Positions 26,346-35,420 are shown, counted from the first letter of the stretch. The stretch: 64,000 nucleotides of DNA from Bacillus safensis (GCA_030159235.1 BSBG01000001.1:727461-791460); one strand, 5' to 3'. Notes: generated by a model not told the origin, from the letters alone. Program-made: numbers and translations.

Positions 26346-28319
26346 TTATTTGAATATTAGCTCTATCTGCCAATCTTCCTTATTATAACCTTGATTTTCA
26401 AATAACTTTATACAGAAATTATATATTGATTTTGAATTTAAATTAGTTTCAATATAGTGCTGATTTATAATTTGTTTAGGCTCCCTCATTCCTCTTCCAT
26501 CAATTGATACAAAAACGGGATTTTCACTCAAAACTTGCTGGTATTTTTCCAAATTATCTTCATAGATTGATATTACCGTTTTCTCCATAACATCCCTCCA
26601 TGTATTAACATTATACGTTTTTTTATGAATCGTTAATAAACGTGGTGAACTTCCGGTGATCTTCATAACTTCATTTTCAATCTTTCCAAAGTACGGCCAT
26701 ATTTTAATAAATTGTTCTATTAATTTCTCTGATCGTTTATTGATATTTTCTTGATTCCAAATTTCAAAACTCGAAATATATTTATTTAAATGAATATTAC
26801 TTTGTTTATAGTATTTTCTTTTAATTAAAAAGGATTCATTAGATAACTCAGAATTATAGGCGGAAAGTGTTAAATTACCCAAAGTATGTAGGTAAGTAGA
26901 ATGGATATATTCAGCATTCTCTCCTAAATCCTCTTCCCACTTTTCAGTAAGTGTCTGTGGCATTATGTGTTCAATAGTAGTCTTCGATAGATCCGCTTGT
27001 TCTTTATGTCTATAAGAATTCTCTATTAATTTTAAAATAAAGCTACCTTTCTTCCTTCGATCGCCCTGCCCATACAATTGATTTTGATGTAATGAGTTTA
27101 TTATTTCTGGATTTTTTGGATAACCTCGGTTTTGTAGATAGCTAATTAACTCAGATATTGATTCTTCTGCTTCATATGCACATATTTGATTATAGGCTGA
27201 CGCAAAAATTTTGTTCAATGATTTTGAATCAATATTACAAACAAAGCGTCTGACTAAATAGTTTTCTACAATCTCTATCATTCTACAAAATTGTTTTTTG
27301 TTATATTTTCCTTTCTTGTAATCTCCATAAACGTATAAGAAGAATGGATATGCTGTCTTTGCCTCAAATTCATTAATTCTTTTCAATAATATGCGGATAT
27401 CCTTATTATCCTCTAAAGCTGGGTTTAATAATTTAGCGTAGTACCCAGCATAACTCGCTAAAACTTTCAAAAAATCTTTTGCATCTTTTCTATCGACCTT
27501 TGTTTTAAATTTAAAATACACATCATTTTTCTTTACATTAATATTTTCTCCTAACAAAAAATGCCTAATAAATTCAGTCAAATAAGCACCCAATTCTTCC
27601 TGCATTGGTAACCAGTAACGTAAATAATCATCTTCTTGATCATCAGCAGGTATCCTCATAAATAAATAATTCCTAATTAAATCAGATTGAGTAAGGGGTT
27701 GTCCCTTTGCATTTAGGCTTTCAAAAACTAAGTATGGATTGTCATCAGTGGATAACACAATACTTACAATAGAAAGGTTAACTGTTATGGTAGATTTAAG
27801 AGTTGAGAGACTCAAAGACTCTTCTTGAATTTTTTCAGAAAAAAACTCATAAGACTTAAAAATTAGTGAATCTTCATTATCTAATGAAGGTTCTTTATTT
27901 ATTAACTTTTTCATGTTTTCTTTATCTACTTGAGTTGGCAGAAACTTATACTTTTCTTCTCCTGATTTAAAGCTATTAACCAACAGCATATGATGAATTT
28001 CATCTGCTAAATTTTGTTCTCCTAATTTTTCTGCAATATCTCTTGTTGCCACAAGTAAAGTAAGTAAGGTAGTAAGCCTTTGTTGTCCGTCAATAACTAA
28101 GAATTGTTGTACTCCATGAGTATTTGTATTGTTTGGAATTGAGACAATTGACCCTATAAAATGAGATAAACTCTGATTATCTTCAATTAAATCATTAATA
28201 TCTTCCCATAATTGTTTCCACTGTTTTTCAGTCCAGCTATAAGTACGTTGAAACATTGGAATTAAATATTGTTTTGTCCCCTCTAGTATTTCTTGAAGAT
28301 GTGTCTCGCTAGCTTTCAT
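26346..28319 (-). CDS. DUF262/DUF1524 (GmrSD-like) defence nuclease
   Basis: A 657-residue protein of the family that includes the type IV restriction enzyme GmrSD, which cuts modified phage DNA. The N-terminal DUF262 domain has PMFQRTYSW (residues 22-30) and the ParB/sulfiredoxin-like nucleotide motif IDGQQR near 76-81. The C-terminal DUF1524 domain carries an HNH-like core EHIMPQTLTEKW near residue 447 and HTLGNLTLSAYN about 30 residues later. Residues ~570-657 form an extra C-terminal region of unknown nature. The ATG at 28319 is preferred over the GTG at 28328, which overlaps the ribosome binding site GGGAGTG. Composition is far more AT-rich than rlmH, consistent with transfer. Confidence 0.87.
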   Translation of the reverse strand: MKASETHLQEILEGTKQYLIPMFQRTYSWTEKQWKQLWEDINDLIEDNQSLSHFIGSIVSIPNNTNTHGVQQFLVIDGQQRLTTLLTLLVATRDIAEKLGEQNLADEIHHMLLVNSFKSGEEKYKFLPTQVDKENMKKLINKEPSLDNEDSLIFKSYEFFSEKIQEESLSLSTLKSTITVNLSIVSIVLSTDDNPYLVFESLNAKGQPLTQSDLIRNYLFMRIPADDQEDDYLRYWLPMQEELGAYLTEFIRHFLLGENINVKKNDVYFKFKTKVDRKDAKDFLKVLASYAGYYAKLLNPALEDNKDIRILLKRINEFEAKTAYPFFLYVYGDYKKGKYNKKQFCRMIEIVENYLVRRFVCNIDSKSLNKIFASAYNQICAYEAEESISELISYLQNRGYPKNPEIINSLHQNQLYGQGDRRKKGSFILKLIENSYRHKEQADLSKTTIEHIMPQTLTEKWEEDLGENAEYIHSTYLHTLGNLTLSAYNSELSNESFLIKRKYYKQSNIHLNKYISSFEIWNQENINKRSEKLIEQFIKIWPYFGKIENEVMKITGSSPRLLTIHKKTYNVNTWRDVMEKTVISIYEDNLEKYQQVLSENPVFVSIDGRGMREPKQIINQHYIETNLNSKSIYNFCIKLFENQGYNKEDWQIELIFK

Positions 28320-28388
28320 CCTATTCACTCCCTATAATCCCGATCTTATAATTGAATGGCCTCTGAGATGGCTATTTTATCTTACATA

Positions 28389-28406
28389 TTACTTATGATA
28401 AGGCTC
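28389..28406 (-). other. SCC-like attachment core at the rlmH 3' end
   Basis: The minus strand reads GAGCCTTATCATAAGTAA, very close to the att core used by SCC elements at the end of staphylococcal orfX/rlmH. An 11-base match in the same orientation (ACTTATGATAA) occurs at 12778-12788. No ccr recombinase gene is visible, and the rlmH codons are conserved anyway, so use as an attachment site is conjecture. Confidence 0.3.
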
Positions 28407-28868
28407 CCCCCGCACAATCCGAAACGCCCGATAAATCTGCTCCACCAACACCAGCCTCATCAACTGATGCGGAAACGTCATCCTCGAAAACGACAACTTC
28501 TCATTCGCACGCTGCATCACAGCATCGCTTAGTCCAAGCGACCCGCCTATAACAAAACATACTTTACTTTTCCCGTATGTTGCTAGTTTATCTATTGTAT
28601 CGGCTAATTCTTCGGAACTTTTCATTTTTCCTTCGATGGCGAGGGCGATGACGTGGGCGTCTGGGTGGATTTTGCTTAGGATGCGTTCGCCTTCTTTGTC
28701 TTTGATGATTTTCATGTCTTGATCACTGAGATTCTCGGGTGCTTTTTCGTCCGCGAGCTCAATGATCTCGATTTTCGCATAAGCCTGTAATCGTTTTGTG
28801 TATTCGGCTATGCCTTGCTTTAAATATTTCTCTTTTAATTTTCCTACTGTGATAATTGATATATTCAC
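28389..28868 (-). CDS. rlmH: 23S rRNA (pseudouridine1915-N3)-methyltransferase
   Basis: A 159-residue SPOUT methyltransferase that methylates pseudouridine 1915 in helix 69 of 23S rRNA. Start [20 protein letters not shown] (GTG codon), the SAM-binding knot [11 protein letters not shown] and the C-terminal [20 protein letters not shown]...GEPYHK are diagnostic and full length. The gene is yydA in B. subtilis. Its last codons (AGCCTTATCATAAGTAA on the minus strand) correspond to the site where SCC elements insert in staphylococci. The accessory island here begins directly after this stop codon. Confidence 0.97.
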   Translation of the reverse strand: MNISIITVGKLKEKYLKQGIAEYTKRLQAYAKIEIIELADEKAPENLSDQDMKIIKDKEGERILSKIHPDAHVIALAIEGKMKSSEELADTIDKLATYGKSKVCFVIGGSLGLSDAVMQRANEKLSFSRMTFPHQLMRLVLVEQIYRAFRIVRGEPYHK

Positions 28869-28906
28869 AGGTCATCCCCACCTTAAGAACAAGTTATTCA
28901 TATAAG

Positions 28907-29240
28907 TTATCAACAATTGTGGATAAAATTTGTGTATTTTGTGTCCGATCATTCGTTCCCCACTATATATATTGCAGGTTCATCGCACAATTCACAGGTT
29001 GTGGATAAGCTGTGTGTATGTTCGATTTTTCTGAATTCTGGCGGTAGTTCGTGATCATCTATGTACATGTCTAGTACGGTTTCTATGTGTTCTGCACAAG
29101 CATAAAATGTTTTGTTCATAAGTTTGTTATTCCTCCAATAAGTTATCTGGTTATTCACAAGTGTTTCGCTCATTGTTCAATATAACCGATTTATTCACAT
29201 GTTAATAGTCTTTTGCCATTTTCCACACCTTTTATCCACA
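28907..29240. promoter_or_regulatory. DnaA-box cluster around yyzF
   Basis: Within 334 bases there are three perfect DnaA boxes (TTATCCACA): 28918-28926 and 29000-29008 on the minus strand, 29232-29240 on the plus strand. Four more have one mismatch: 28907 TTATCAACA, 29151 and 29191 TTATTCACA, 29219 TTTTCCACA. A DnaA-box cluster near yydA is, as I recall, one of several known in B. subtilis that titrate DnaA. The boxes flank and overlap yyzF. Confidence 0.8.
28949..29119 (-). CDS. yyzF: Small CxxH/CxxC zinc-ribbon-like protein (YyzF-like)
   Basis: A 56-residue protein with a CAEH pair near its start and CELC near its end, the layout of the CxxH/CxxC family represented by B. subtilis YyzF. 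It probably binds one metal ion; function unknown. I start at the ATG at 29119 (MNKTFYACAEH), 12 bases after GGAGG. The frame is open to 29173, but the first part would be out of family. It sits between rlmH and htrC-side genes as in B. subtilis and is embedded in a DnaA-box cluster. Confidence 0.75.
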   Translation of the reverse strand: MNKTFYACAEHIETVLDMYIDDHELPPEFRKIEHTHSLSTTCELCDEPAIYIVGNE

Positions 29241-29249
29241 AACGAAACA

Positions 29250-29280
29250 AAAAAGCCTCCACTCCTGTGAAGGCTTCCTT
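29250..29280 (-). terminator. Terminator after the ECF transporter operon
   Basis: On the minus strand GAAGCCTTCAC pairs with GTGGAGGCTTTTTT across a short loop, immediately after the ecfT stop codon. Confidence 0.88.
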
Positions 29281-30111
29281 CTATAGAAACGGATTATAAA
29301 ATCTCGTTCCTCTAACAAATGTAATCACTAACGAAACAATCAGTACCACACCAACAAATATTAACGCCACATAATCTGCTTTTTGAAAGTCTTTTGCCGT
29401 AAACCATGTGCGCTTTTTATGCTTCCCAAACCCACGCAGCTCCATTGCATTGCTGATCGTTTCAATCCGCTCCAAGCTGGAGAAAATCAGCGGCATCACA
29501 ATCGACAACGCATTTTTAATTCGTTTCCCCAGTTTTTCATTCTTCGATAAATCAATGCCTCTTGCTTGCTGAGAAATCGCGATCGTTCGAAAATCCCGCT
29601 GAATATCTGGAATATAGCGAAGAGCAATCGCTACAGCATACGAAATCCGGTAGCTGACCCCTATTCTGCTGAGTGATGAGGCGAATTCACTTGGATTTGT
29701 TGTCACGATAAATAAAAGCGCTGCTGGCATCACGGTCACGTATTTGAGTGTAATGTTCAATTGATAGAAAAGCTGTTCAAGTGTGACATTGTACCAGCCT
29801 GCAATATGAAACAGCTCATGCTTCGCTCCGTAAATGGCGACACCTTGCTGGGGTGCAAAGATGTAGATGGCGATGTTGTTGATCACTAGGAAAATCGCCA
29901 GGACGATCACCACGAAAGAAATATCACGAAATCGTACGTTCGACATCTGAAAGAATACGATACTTGCGGCTAACATAAACACTAAAACGCCTGTATCATA
30001 CGTGAGCATCGCTGCGGATGACCAGAGGATAAAGCAAATGAGTTTGGTTGCACCTGTCAGCCGGTGAATCGGCGACGGGCGGTCAATATAGGACAGCATG
30101 TCTACAGCCAT
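29281..30111 (-). CDS. ecfT: ECF transporter transmembrane (T) component
   Basis: A 276-residue membrane protein of the CbiQ/EcfT family, the scaffold that couples the ATPases to the substrate-binding subunit. It has five to six hydrophobic helices and the two coupling motifs ending ARG: SQQARGID near residue 183 and AMELRGFG near residue 222. The start overlaps the ATPase gene by 10 bases. It closes the operon of a SAM hydrolase, an S component and a fused ATPase, so it belongs to a dedicated transporter rather than the shared group II module. Confidence 0.92.
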   Translation of the reverse strand: MAVDMLSYIDRPSPIHRLTGATKLICFILWSSAAMLTYDTGVLVFMLAASIVFFQMSNVRFRDISFVVIVLAIFLVINNIAIYIFAPQQGVAIYGAKHELFHIAGWYNVTLEQLFYQLNITLKYVTVMPAALLFIVTTNPSEFASSLSRIGVSYRISYAVAIALRYIPDIQRDFRTIAISQQARGIDLSKNEKLGKRIKNALSIVMPLIFSSLERIETISNAMELRGFGKHKKRTWFTAKDFQKADYVALIFVGVVLIVSLVITFVRGTRFYNPFL

Positions 30112-31817
30112 GTCATTCGCTCCTTTCTGTCAACCTCAATGAAGCGATCCACGAGTTCATTTGGGTTCGGCCAGTCTGCTTTTAGCGCCAGTTCATACAG
30201 CGATGTTTCTTTTAAGCTCGCCTTTTGGACAAGCAGCTGATCTGTCAGTACTTTGGCCGGGGTATCATCAGCGATTTTTTCCCCCTCTGAAATAACAATG
30301 GTTCTTGTTGTGTATTCGAGCATCAAATGCATATCATGGGTGATCATTAAAATCGTGACACCCTGCTGATTTAATTGCTCTAAAAACGTCATCATCTCTG
30401 TATAATGTCTAAAATCCTGTCCGGCGGTTGGCTCATCTAAAATGATGATTTCTGGCTCTAATACAAGAATAGACGCGATGGTGACGCGTTTTTTCTGTCC
30501 AAAGCTGAGGGCTGAGATCGGCCAGTTCCGAAATGGAAACAGTCCGCATACCTTCAGAACCCGCTCCACCCGTTCCTTGATCTCGTCTTCCTTTACGCCT
30601 CTTAAAACGAGACCGAGTGCGACTTCATCAAAGATCATTTGTTTTGAAATCATTTGATTTGGGTTTTGCATAACGATGCCGATTCGTTCAGAGCGCTGTT
30701 TGATTGTATCTCCTGTGATGTCTTCACCATTTAAAAGAATGGTCCCTTTTGTTGGCTTTTCAAACGCACAGAGCACCTTGGACAATGTTGTCTTACCTGC
30801 GCCATTAGCTCCTGCAATACTGATCATTTCTCCTTTTTTGACGGTAAAAGAGATGCTCCTCAGCGTGTTTGGTCTTGTTGGGTAGTCAAAGCTTAGCTCG
30901 CGCACTTCTAGCACATCCTGCGCTGCATCCTGTTCGACTTGCTGCTCAGTTGCTTCCATCCACTGCTCGATTTTCTCTTTTGCCTCGTCGTCTAAGGTGA
31001 GACGCTGTAAATCAGCGATTTGATCTCCTGGCGCAACCGGAATACCTGCATATTTCATGGCCTTTACATATAAAGGCTCACGTAAATACGCCGCTTCTAA
31101 TACGTTTGAGGCGAGCAATTCATCTGGTGTCATATCTGCTGCAATCGTTCCGTCATTGACGACAATGATCCGGTCCACATGACGGAAGAGGACGTCCTCT
31201 AATCGATGCTCAACCATCACGACGGTTTTTTTCGTTTGTTTTTGCAGTCGATCAATGAGATCGATCACTTCTTTTCCTGTTGCGGGGTCAAGGCTTGCAA
31301 GTGGTTCATCAAACAGCAAAATGTCGACATCGTTGACAAGTACACCAGCGATAGCGACACGTTGTTTTTGACCACCTGACAGCTCGTGCACGGACGATGC
31401 CAGCTTGCCGTCTACCTCTGTTAATTTTGCCGCTTCCTCGACACGTGTTTTCATTTCTTCACGTGTGACTTGATCATTTTCAAGCGTAAACGCAATGTCT
31501 TCTCCAACGGTGAGCCCAATAAATTGTCCATCAGGGTCCTGAAGCACCGTTCCAACAAGCTGTGAGAGGGAGAAAATGTTCTCTTTCTCTGCATTTTTCC
31601 CGCTGATGTGAAGACTTCCTTCCATAGATCCTTTATAAGACGCAGGAACTAGCCCATTGATACAATGGGCTAGTGTGCTTTTTCCCGATCCAGACGGGCC
31701 TGCGATGAGAACTTTTTCTCCCTCATAGATGGTCAGGTTGATGTCTTTTAATGTTGGTTCTGCCTGACTGCGATACTTGAATCCGAAATGTTCGAATTGA
31801 ATCATCGGTTTCTTCAT
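30102..31817 (-). CDS. ECF transporter ATPase, two fused ABC domains
   Basis: A 571-residue fusion of the two ATPase subunits of an ECF importer. The first domain has Walker A GPSGSGKST near residue 40, signature LSGGQKQRVAIAG and Walker B ILLFDEPLASLD. The second has GANGAGKTT near residue 333, signature LSFGQKKRVTIAS and IIILDEPTAGQD. B. subtilis YkoD is of this fused type, but the S component here is different. AGGTGG precedes the ATG. All catalytic motifs are intact in both halves; the second signature has LSFGQ instead of LSGGQ, a usual variation in ECF ATPases. Confidence 0.93.
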   Translation of the reverse strand: MKKPMIQFEHFGFKYRSQAEPTLKDINLTIYEGEKVLIAGPSGSGKSTLAHCINGLVPASYKGSMEGSLHISGKNAEKENIFSLSQLVGTVLQDPDGQFIGLTVGEDIAFTLENDQVTREEMKTRVEEAAKLTEVDGKLASSVHELSGGQKQRVAIAGVLVNDVDILLFDEPLASLDPATGKEVIDLIDRLQKQTKKTVVMVEHRLEDVLFRHVDRIIVVNDGTIAADMTPDELLASNVLEAAYLREPLYVKAMKYAGIPVAPGDQIADLQRLTLDDEAKEKIEQWMEATEQQVEQDAAQDVLEVRELSFDYPTRPNTLRSISFTVKKGEMISIAGANGAGKTTLSKVLCAFEKPTKGTILLNGEDITGDTIKQRSERIGIVMQNPNQMISKQMIFDEVALGLVLRGVKEDEIKERVERVLKVCGLFPFRNWPISALSFGQKKRVTIASILVLEPEIIILDEPTAGQDFRHYTEMMTFLEQLNQQGVTILMITHDMHLMLEYTTRTIVISEGEKIADDTPAKVLTDQLLVQKASLKETSLYELALKADWPNPNELVDRFIEVDRKERMTWL

Positions 31818-31836
31818 TTATGTGTTCCACCTTGCT

Positions 31837-32394
31837 TCATGATGTTTCTTTCGATAGGCTGCCGCTTTTGCTTCTCGTTTTCGCATAAGCCGCAATGATG
31901 ATGGTTCCTAGTACACCGACTGTGATGATGTTCGATAGACCTGCAACAAAACCTTGGAAGAATGCTTTGTTTACTGGTTCTGCATAAATAGCTACATCAA
32001 GCGTTGGTGCAATAACAAACCAGCCAAGTGCCTGCACACTTATTTGCACTACATTGAAGAATGCGATCTTTTTCCAACCGAAGTCTCCCTCTTCTACTTT
32101 TAATCGGTTGGAAATGAAACCGATCATCAAACCTACTAAACCTGAAACAATAATCCAGCTCCACCAAGGACCAAATGTGGTCGCATCTTTAATGAGATGT
32201 CCAATAAACCCAATCAGTGCGCCTGCAATAGGACCAAATAACACGGCCATTAATGCAAGGAATGCGTATGAGGTTTCGATTTGTGTATTCGGAATTCCAG
32301 TTGGAATCGAAGCGAATCGTCCTAAAATAACGAAGACGGCTGCGCCAATTCCGATAGCAACGACAGTTTTCGTTGAAAGTTGTTTTCCTGCCAT
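31837..32394 (-). CDS. ECF transporter S component (UPF0397 family)
   Basis: A 185-residue membrane protein with about five or six helices, matching the UPF0397 family of substrate-binding S components (start [20 protein letters not shown], then [20 protein letters not shown] and [19 protein letters not shown]). The ATG at 32394 has GAGGAGG upstream; the longer frame overlaps the previous gene. The substrate is not established. Linkage to a SAM hydrolase and a T-box suggests methionine, SAM-derived adenosine or a related compound. Confidence 0.9.
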   Translation of the reverse strand: MAGKQLSTKTVVAIGIGAAVFVILGRFASIPTGIPNTQIETSYAFLALMAVLFGPIAGALIGFIGHLIKDATTFGPWWSWIIVSGLVGLMIGFISNRLKVEEGDFGWKKIAFFNVVQISVQALGWFVIAPTLDVAIYAEPVNKAFFQGFVAGLSNIITVGVLGTIIIAAYAKTRSKSGSLSKETS

Positions 32395-32408
32395 GATGTA
32401 TCCTCCTC

Positions 32409-33269
32409 TTATTCGTATATAATGCGCGGAGCTTTGCGAATCGAAAGGCGCCAACCTGTGCCTGTACCGATGTTATAAGCCTTTGCAAATGACCCTTGAT
32501 TGATCGCCACGCCTAAATGGTCGAGTGAATTGACATATACGAGTGGTTCGCCTACCTTTAAATCGGCAAAAGATCGTCCATAGGTCATGATATTTTTATA
32601 CACATTTTTCGGCCCGTTGGCAATGGTAACTTCTATTGCATCACCATAATTAATTGATAGCTGTTCAAATAGCGTGTGATGAATGTTTGTCCACAGGTTT
32701 CCGAACCTTACATCTAGAATATCAATTGTCCCTGTGATCACATCTTCTTCCGCATAAGCCTGTACGATTGGAAGGTGGATAATCTCCTCAATATTCGCCT
32801 GTGGCCCAACCTCTTCAAACGAAATCACACCTGAAGCAATTCTCGCCCCTGTATACGCGTAAATGTCTCTCCCGTGGAATGTATGTGATTTTCCCGACTT
32901 TGGCAGCCGGTTGATGGTTTCGTCTAAATAACGGGCTTCCACAATGCCAATATCCTGCGCGACGTGCGTGAGTGTCCCGTTATCTGGGGTAATGATATAG
33001 TGCGAGCTTGTGGTTTTGACGACAAGACTCTTTCTCTCTGACCCAACACCTGGGTCCACGACGGATACAAATACCGTCTCTTCCGGCCAGTATGTGACGG
33101 TTTGAAGCAGGCGATAAGAAGCCTCCCAAATGTCATACTGCGGAATATTGTGTGTTAAATCAAAAATGCGGATGCCGCTGCTGACCGTATTTGCCACTCC
33201 GTACATTGCGCTGACAGCTCCGTCATCAATGCCGAAATCTGATTGTAGAATCAATGCATGTTCACTCAT
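32409..33269 (-). CDS. S-adenosyl-L-methionine hydrolase (adenosine-forming), DUF62
   Basis: A 286-residue enzyme that hydrolyses SAM to adenosine and methionine, related to fluorinase and chlorinase. The family motifs [25 protein letters not shown] and ITPDNGTLT are present; the loop that distinguishes halogenases is not obvious. It is the first gene of the ECF operon and lies directly after the T-box terminator, so it is controlled by charging of a tRNA. The product pair fits either methionine recovery or the uptake and detoxification of SAM-like compounds. GGGAGA precedes the ATG. Confidence 0.93.
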   Translation of the reverse strand: MSEHALILQSDFGIDDGAVSAMYGVANTVSSGIRIFDLTHNIPQYDIWEASYRLLQTVTYWPEETVFVSVVDPGVGSERKSLVVKTTSSHYIITPDNGTLTHVAQDIGIVEARYLDETINRLPKSGKSHTFHGRDIYAYTGARIASGVISFEEVGPQANIEEIIHLPIVQAYAEEDVITGTIDILDVRFGNLWTNIHHTLFEQLSINYGDAIEVTIANGPKNVYKNIMTYGRSFADLKVGEPLVYVNSLDHLGVAINQGSFAKAYNIGTGTGWRLSIRKAPRIIYE

Positions 33270-33304
33270 GTCAATCTCCCTTTCATTTGAAAAAATGGAT
33301 GTGG

Positions 33305-33320
33305 TGTTTCACGTGGAACA
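33305..33320. promoter_or_regulatory. parS-like site for Spo0J/ParB
   Basis: TGTTTCACGTGGAACA differs from the parS consensus TGTTTCACGTGAAACA at one base and is nearly palindromic. It lies between the T-box terminator and the SAM hydrolase gene. Origin-proximal parS sites load ParB and condensin. A perfect copy is found in walK. Confidence 0.82.
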
Positions 33321-33349
33321 TTTGAACAATTGTATGAAAAAAAGTGGAC

Positions 33350-33665
33350 AATAAAAAATACCCCATCCTTATCTTTGAATCATAAGGACGAGGTATTTGT
33401 CTCGTGGTACCACCTTTATTTACTGTTTGCTCGCGCTAAACAGCCTCTACAAGTACAAAGCTCCAATCTGGCTCATATACTGTGGTTTTGATAACGAGTA
33501 CCAACTCTCGTCGTCACCTACTAATATCATAGATATGTTCAGCACGAGGCTCGGAGACCATTTTTCGAATCATTATTTTTGCTTCTTTTCAGCTACCGAA
33601 GCTCTCTGTGGAAAAATTGATGATTGTACTTTCTCTCGTCATTGCCTGTTTAATTATCTTGAATT
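33350..33665 (-). promoter_or_regulatory. T-box riboswitch, probably methionine-responsive
   Basis: On the minus strand this leader has the T-box core GGTGGTACCACG (33414-33403), a Stem I with AGTA and AGAGAGCTTC...GAAGAAGC features, and a terminator (33399-33350; AATACCTCGTCCTTAT pairing with AAGGATGGGGTATT, then TTTTTT). T-boxes open the operon when the cognate tRNA is uncharged. In the specifier loop the sequence after the GAA of the loop is AAATGG; the triplet ATG followed by a purine (G) suggests tRNA-Met, with AAT (Asn) as an alternative. It controls the SAM hydrolase/ECF operon. Confidence 0.88.
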
Positions 33666-33671
33666 AAAGCT

Positions 33672-33700
33672 ATCATACATGATGTTTTTTGATAAATCAA
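33672..33700 (-). promoter_or_regulatory. Sigma-A promoter of the T-box operon
   Basis: Minus strand: -35 TTGATT (33700-33695), a 17-base spacer, and -10 TATGAT (33677-33672), just upstream of the T-box leader. Confidence 0.8.
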
Positions 33701-33843
33701 GATATTTTTCTGAACATTTTCAAAAGTGGGCCAACTGATACTGGAAGAGTCTTCTTTTTATAAAATTTAAACAAATGTTAAAGAGCGAGATATGGTGTCT
33801 TTCTTTTCTAGCGGTATAATAAAGATGAAGGGAGGTACAGCGT

Positions 33844-34533
33844 GTGTGGACCATTTGTATGAATGAGTTTAAGCAGCTCTTCAAAAGCACAAAATCCATT
33901 TTAACAATTGTTATTATTTTCATTTTATCTACTTTTGTTTCAAGTCTTCCGTTTATTACTGCTTATCAAGGAAAGTGGGAGCTGGCAAAGGACCCATATT
34001 CTATTGGAAATGAACTGGTGATTTCATTATTTGGTTTCTTCCTCATTTTTTTGTTGTCTCATGATATTTTGAGCCGTGAAATTCATTTGAAAACCATTCG
34101 TCTTCTCGTCAGTAAAACAACCCGTTTGAACATTATCATCGGGAAATATCTTGGATTGATGCTGTTTTGGCTTAGCTGTATTATGACGACATATGTACTG
34201 AATATGTTGATTTCACACCGTTTTCTGTTCTCTGATGCCTTAAAAATCTTAACCTTTATCAGTGTTGGGATCTCTTGTACCTTATTTTTGTCCATGCTCT
34301 TTCCAACACCACAGAAATCAATGTTTGTTGGGATGTTGTTTTCTTTTCTTTTCCCGATCGTCAGTATGATTTCTGTTCTTTCTTCAGAACGAATGATTCA
34401 TTGGTTCCAATATATGACGCCTTATTATTATGCGCGCTGGAGTGAACCGCTGACCTATGTCCTCATGAATACAGTCATGACCGTTGTCTTACTCATCGGA
34501 ACTGCACTACTGTTTCAAAGGAGGGATGTATAG
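33844..34533 (+). CDS. ABC-2 type permease
   Basis: A 229-residue membrane protein with about six hydrophobic helices, typical of ABC-2 exporter permeases (start MWTICMNEFKQLFKSTKSIL, then SREIHLKTIRLLVSKTTR between helices). The GTG start follows GGGAGG by eight bases. The stop codon touches the start of the ATPase gene, so the two form a bicistronic exporter. Substrate unknown; small exporters of this kind often move peptides or confer antibiotic tolerance. Confidence 0.85.
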   Translation: MWTICMNEFKQLFKSTKSILTIVIIFILSTFVSSLPFITAYQGKWELAKDPYSIGNELVISLFGFFLIFLLSHDILSREIHLKTIRLLVSKTTRLNIIIGKYLGLMLFWLSCIMTTYVLNMLISHRFLFSDALKILTFISVGISCTLFLSMLFPTPQKSMFVGMLFSFLFPIVSMISVLSSERMIHWFQYMTPYYYARWSEPLTYVLMNTVMTVVLLIGTALLFQRRDV

Positions 34534-35418
34534 ATGCTACATACAAAAGGACTAACAAAAAAATATCGTACAAAAGTCGCAATAGATCATATTCAACTTG
34601 ATATCAATCAAGGCGATATTTTCGGACTCATTGGACCAAAGGGTTCTGGTAAGACGACGTTTTTCAATATCATTACGGGCATCTCCCGCCCAACCTCTGG
34701 TACGTTTACGATGATGAATATGTCTTCGCTAAAAAAAGTGAGGCAGCATATCGGTGTTCTGCCCGAATATACAGATTTATATGAAGGGCTCACAGCACTT
34801 GAGCATATTGCCTATTTATCAAAAATCACCGGGACACGCCGGAAAACGAGTGATTATGAAGAACTGCTCGAATTTGTTGGTTTACATCGCTATCATCAGG
34901 AGAAGGTCGGTGCCTTCACACCTGGTATGAAAAAGCGGCTCGGAATGGCGCAGGCCATTGCTCATCAGCCTGAATTTATTTTACTCGACGAGCCTTTTGC
35001 CGATATTGATGCAGATTCTATTTTGCACATCCAGCGAATCATTGAGACGTTAAAGCATGAAGGGAAAACTGTCTTTTTAACTGCTGACCGCCCAAGGTTC
35101 ACAAATAGTATTTGTACCAAAACTGCATTTATTTCTGAAGGAAAATTAGTGTCCCCCCATCATACTCATCCTCAAGAGAAAACCATCACATCCTCAAACA
35201 TACGTGCAACCTTCAAGCATGCATGGATCGATGATGAGGTGAAACCTGTTCTCACGCAGTACTTACAAACTGTCGGAACAGATCTTGTGATCAGTGATGA
35301 CGAGACCTCATTGTTAATTCGTTCAGAAGCTCAAGTTCCAGCGATCATCCGCGCTTTCGTGAAGTGCAAAGTTGATTTATACAGAGTCACGGCTCAGGAT
35401 GCCATGATGTCCTCATAA
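34534..35418 (+). CDS. ABC exporter ATP-binding protein
   Basis: A 294-residue ATPase with Walker A GPKGSGKTT near residue 35, Q-loop in VLPEYTDLYEG, Walker B FILLDEPFADID and a C-terminal extension of ~80 residues. The ABC signature is degenerate (FTPGMKKRL in place of LSGGQ), as in several exporters of the NatA/BcrA type. It starts at the base after the permease stop codon. It is followed by a strong terminator. The pair lies between the ECF operon and htrC. Confidence 0.88.
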   Translation: MLHTKGLTKKYRTKVAIDHIQLDINQGDIFGLIGPKGSGKTTFFNIITGISRPTSGTFTMMNMSSLKKVRQHIGVLPEYTDLYEGLTALEHIAYLSKITGTRRKTSDYEELLEFVGLHRYHQEKVGAFTPGMKKRLGMAQAIAHQPEFILLDEPFADIDADSILHIQRIIETLKHEGKTVFLTADRPRFTNSICTKTAFISEGKLVSPHHTHPQEKTITSSNIRATFKHAWIDDEVKPVLTQYLQTVGTDLVISDDETSLLIRSEAQVPAIIRAFVKCKVDLYRVTAQDAMMSS

Positions 35419-35420
35419 AA

